In this document: positions 5,724 through 6,802 of the stretch, one piece after another
Numbering within the stretch: position 1 is the stretch's first letter
How the letters are laid out: each line of letters opens with the position of its first letter
DNA from: an uncultured Chlorobiaceae bacterium
Lineage (GTDB): Bacteria > Bacteroidota > Chlorobiia > Chlorobiales > Chlorobiaceae
DNA: 6,802 nucleotides
Reading direction: 5' to 3'
Assembly (NCBI GenBank): GCA_903838095.1
Contig: CAILXE010000187.1
Coordinates: 1 to 6,802 of the forward strand
Notes under the pieces: generated by a model
What the model was told of the DNA's origin: nothing
The model's input: only the letters and a program-made list of their open reading frames with translations
Database searches by the model: none
Made by a program: the position numbers and the translations under genes

Positions 5724-6698
5724 CTAATACTGTCTGATCATGACAAAATCCACAAGCCGCAACAATGATGTTTTAGCTGGCCCATCCGGAAAAGAGCTGA
5801 TTGAGGCCACCGCTTGCGCGGCAAGCCGTTCTGCTACTTCAGCGGCATAAGCAAGACCACCTTTGCCGGTAACAAATGCAATCACTTCACTGCTCTTCAC
5901 CGCTCTTTTACGAGAGCTCTTCAGAATGGAGCGAATCATCTTCTGTTCTGACAATGGAGAATTGCGCAGCGCATAAATAAGGGGAAGCGTTATCTTCTTG
6001 TCTTTGATATCGATACCCATCTGTTTGCCTGTTTTTTTTGAATCCCCGGTGTAATCAAGCAAATCATCACGTATCTGGAAAGCAAGACCAAGATACTCTC
6101 CGTAACTTTTCAGAGCTGCAATTTTTTCTTCATCAGATGTTGCGCTCATAGCCCCCATTGCACAAGAGGAAGAGATCAGCGAAGCTGTCTTGTCTGAAAT
6201 GACGCTCAGATAATCTTCTTCAGAAATATCAAGACTCCGGGTTTTCTGTATCTGAAGAATTTCGCCTTCACTCATCCGGCGTACCGCTTCGGAAACCAGA
6301 TGAAGAAAACCATAATCTTTATGTTCAAGAGAGTAAAGAAGACCTCTGGAAAGAAGATAATCGCCCATCAGAACCGATATCTTATTTTTCCACAATGCAT
6401 TAATTGATGGCAACCCTCGCCTCATTTCAGCGCCGTCCACCACGTCATCGTGAATCAGCGTTGCTGAGTGCAGCAGCTCAACCATTATCGCGGCACGATA
6501 ACTTGCCTCACTCACCCCGCCACACAACTGGGCCGAAAGCAGCACCATAGCAGGGCGAATCTGCTTTCCCTGCTGTTTAAGCACATAACGGGAAACTTTA
6601 TCAACAAGCGTATTCCTCGCATGAAGCACCATTTTGTACTTCTGCTGAAAAATCACTATTTCATCGGCTACCGATGCAGTAACATCCTTGATATTCAC
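5724..6698 (-). CDS. trans-polyprenyl diphosphate synthase (IspB/heptaprenyl-type)
   Basis: This soluble prenyltransferase condenses isopentenyl diphosphate onto allylic diphosphates. With the GTG start it has 324 residues, normal for the family. Landmarks are GKQIRP (44-49), the first Asp-rich motif HDDVVD (83-88), 'SDKTASLISSS' containing K170-T171, and the second Asp-rich motif 'FQIRDDLLDYTGD' (207-219). The residue five before the first Asp-rich motif is Ala79, not an aromatic, which favours long products over farnesyl or geranylgeranyl diphosphate. Green sulfur bacteria use menaquinone-7, so a heptaprenyl side chain is a reasonable inference; exact chain length cannot be read from sequence. 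GTG 6698 is preferred over TTG 6701 because GGGG (complement of 6704-6707) is 5 nt from GTG but only 2 nt from TTG. It precedes the PASTA gene and is divergent from the gene starting at 6770. Confidence 0.93.
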   Translation of the reverse strand: MNIKDVTASVADEIVIFQQKYKMVLHARNTLVDKVSRYVLKQQGKQIRPAMVLLSAQLCGGVSEASYRAAIMVELLHSATLIHDDVVDGAEMRRGLPSINALWKNKISVLMGDYLLSRGLLYSLEHKDYGFLHLVSEAVRRMSEGEILQIQKTRSLDISEEDYLSVISDKTASLISSSCAMGAMSATSDEEKIAALKSYGEYLGLAFQIRDDLLDYTGDSKKTGKQMGIDIKDKKITLPLIYALRNSPLSEQKMIRSILKSSRKRAVKSSEVIAFVTGKGGLAYAAEVAERLAAQAVASISSFPDGPAKTSLLRLVDFVMIRQY

Positions 6699-6703
6699 CA
6701 ATT

Positions 6704-6707
6704 CCCC
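6704..6707 (-). promoter_or_regulatory. ribosome binding site deciding the polyprenyl synthase start
   Basis: On the minus strand GGGGAA precedes adjacent TTG and GTG codons. The 5-nt gap to GTG (6698) is workable, while the 2-nt gap to TTG (6701) is too short for normal pairing with the 16S tail. The site is modest, not a full consensus. Confidence 0.45.
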
Positions 6708-6755
6708 GGACTTTTACATGACAAGCTCTATTAAACGACTTAAAGATAACATTTC

Positions 6756-6761
6756 AGGGAG
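6756..6761 (+). promoter_or_regulatory. Shine-Dalgarno site of the divergent partial gene
   Basis: AGGGAG is separated by 8 nt from the ATG at 6770. It is the best Shine-Dalgarno match in the window and the main reason to call a gene from only 33 coding bases. Confidence 0.6.
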
Positions 6762-6769
6762 CAAATAAA

Positions 6770-6802
6770 ATGGCCAATACCATGGGCCATAAAAACATTT
6801 TC
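6770..6802 (+). CDS. start of an unidentified gene, 3'-partial
   Basis: Eleven codons (MANTMGHKNIF) are open to the window edge, preceded by a good ribosome site. This is too little sequence to assign a family. The gene diverges from the polyprenyl synthase gene, with 71 bp (6699-6769) between the starts, so both promoters must share that region; I could not find a convincing -35/-10 pair in either direction. The start codon lies within a possible hairpin (6770-6790). Confidence 0.5.
   Translation, partial: MANTMGHKNIF

Noticed and set aside
6715..6720. Minus-strand ATG-TAA minimal upstream frame before the polyprenyl synthase
   Set aside because: A start-stop pair of six bases is expected by chance and has no ribosome site; nothing suggests regulation.

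Overview
The window looks like ordinary chromosome from a green sulfur bacterium (Chlorobiaceae). The case rests on three things: a short 2[4Fe-4S] ferredoxin with the CX2CX8CX3C second-cluster spacing typical of chlorobial ferredoxins, a BchC-type bacteriochlorophyllide dehydrogenase, and moderate base composition. The species cannot be fixed by eye. No rRNA, tRNA, CRISPR array, insertion sequence, phage module or replication origin is visible.

Layout, left to right. Bases 1-290 (+): 3' part of a small Phage_holin_4_2 (YvlD-like) membrane protein gene. Bases 290-447: intergenic, with three hairpins in a row, the last a good intrinsic terminator. Bases 448-636 (+): ferredoxin gene, closed by a very strong terminator (645-692). 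Bases 693-843: bchC upstream region with an inverted repeat. Bases 844-4408 (+): bchC, then an ATPase and one permease of a BmpA/Nup-type (nucleoside-family) ABC importer, tightly spaced. Bases 4477-4677 (+): a DUF2934 small protein, followed by a strong terminator. Bases 4756-4929 (+): a 57-residue single-pass membrane protein. Bases 4936-6698 (-): a probable two-gene unit of a trans-polyprenyl diphosphate synthase and a membrane-anchored triple-PASTA protein. Bases 6770-6802 (+): the first 11 codons of a divergent gene.

How the genes fit together. The ferredoxin is the likely low-potential electron carrier between the photosynthetic reaction centre and the reductive TCA cycle. BchC makes the 3-acetyl group of bacteriochlorophyll a. 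The polyprenyl synthase most likely supplies the menaquinone side chain. The ABC pair behind bchC is incomplete: no substrate-binding lipoprotein and no second permease lie in this window. The PASTA protein points to the cell envelope.

I see no convincing new multi-gene system. The points most worth checking are the incomplete transporter linked to bchC, a four-codon minicistron at the ATPase/permease junction, two cases of a strong terminator directly in front of a start codon, the palindrome upstream of bchC, and a possible start-codon hairpin in the last partial gene.
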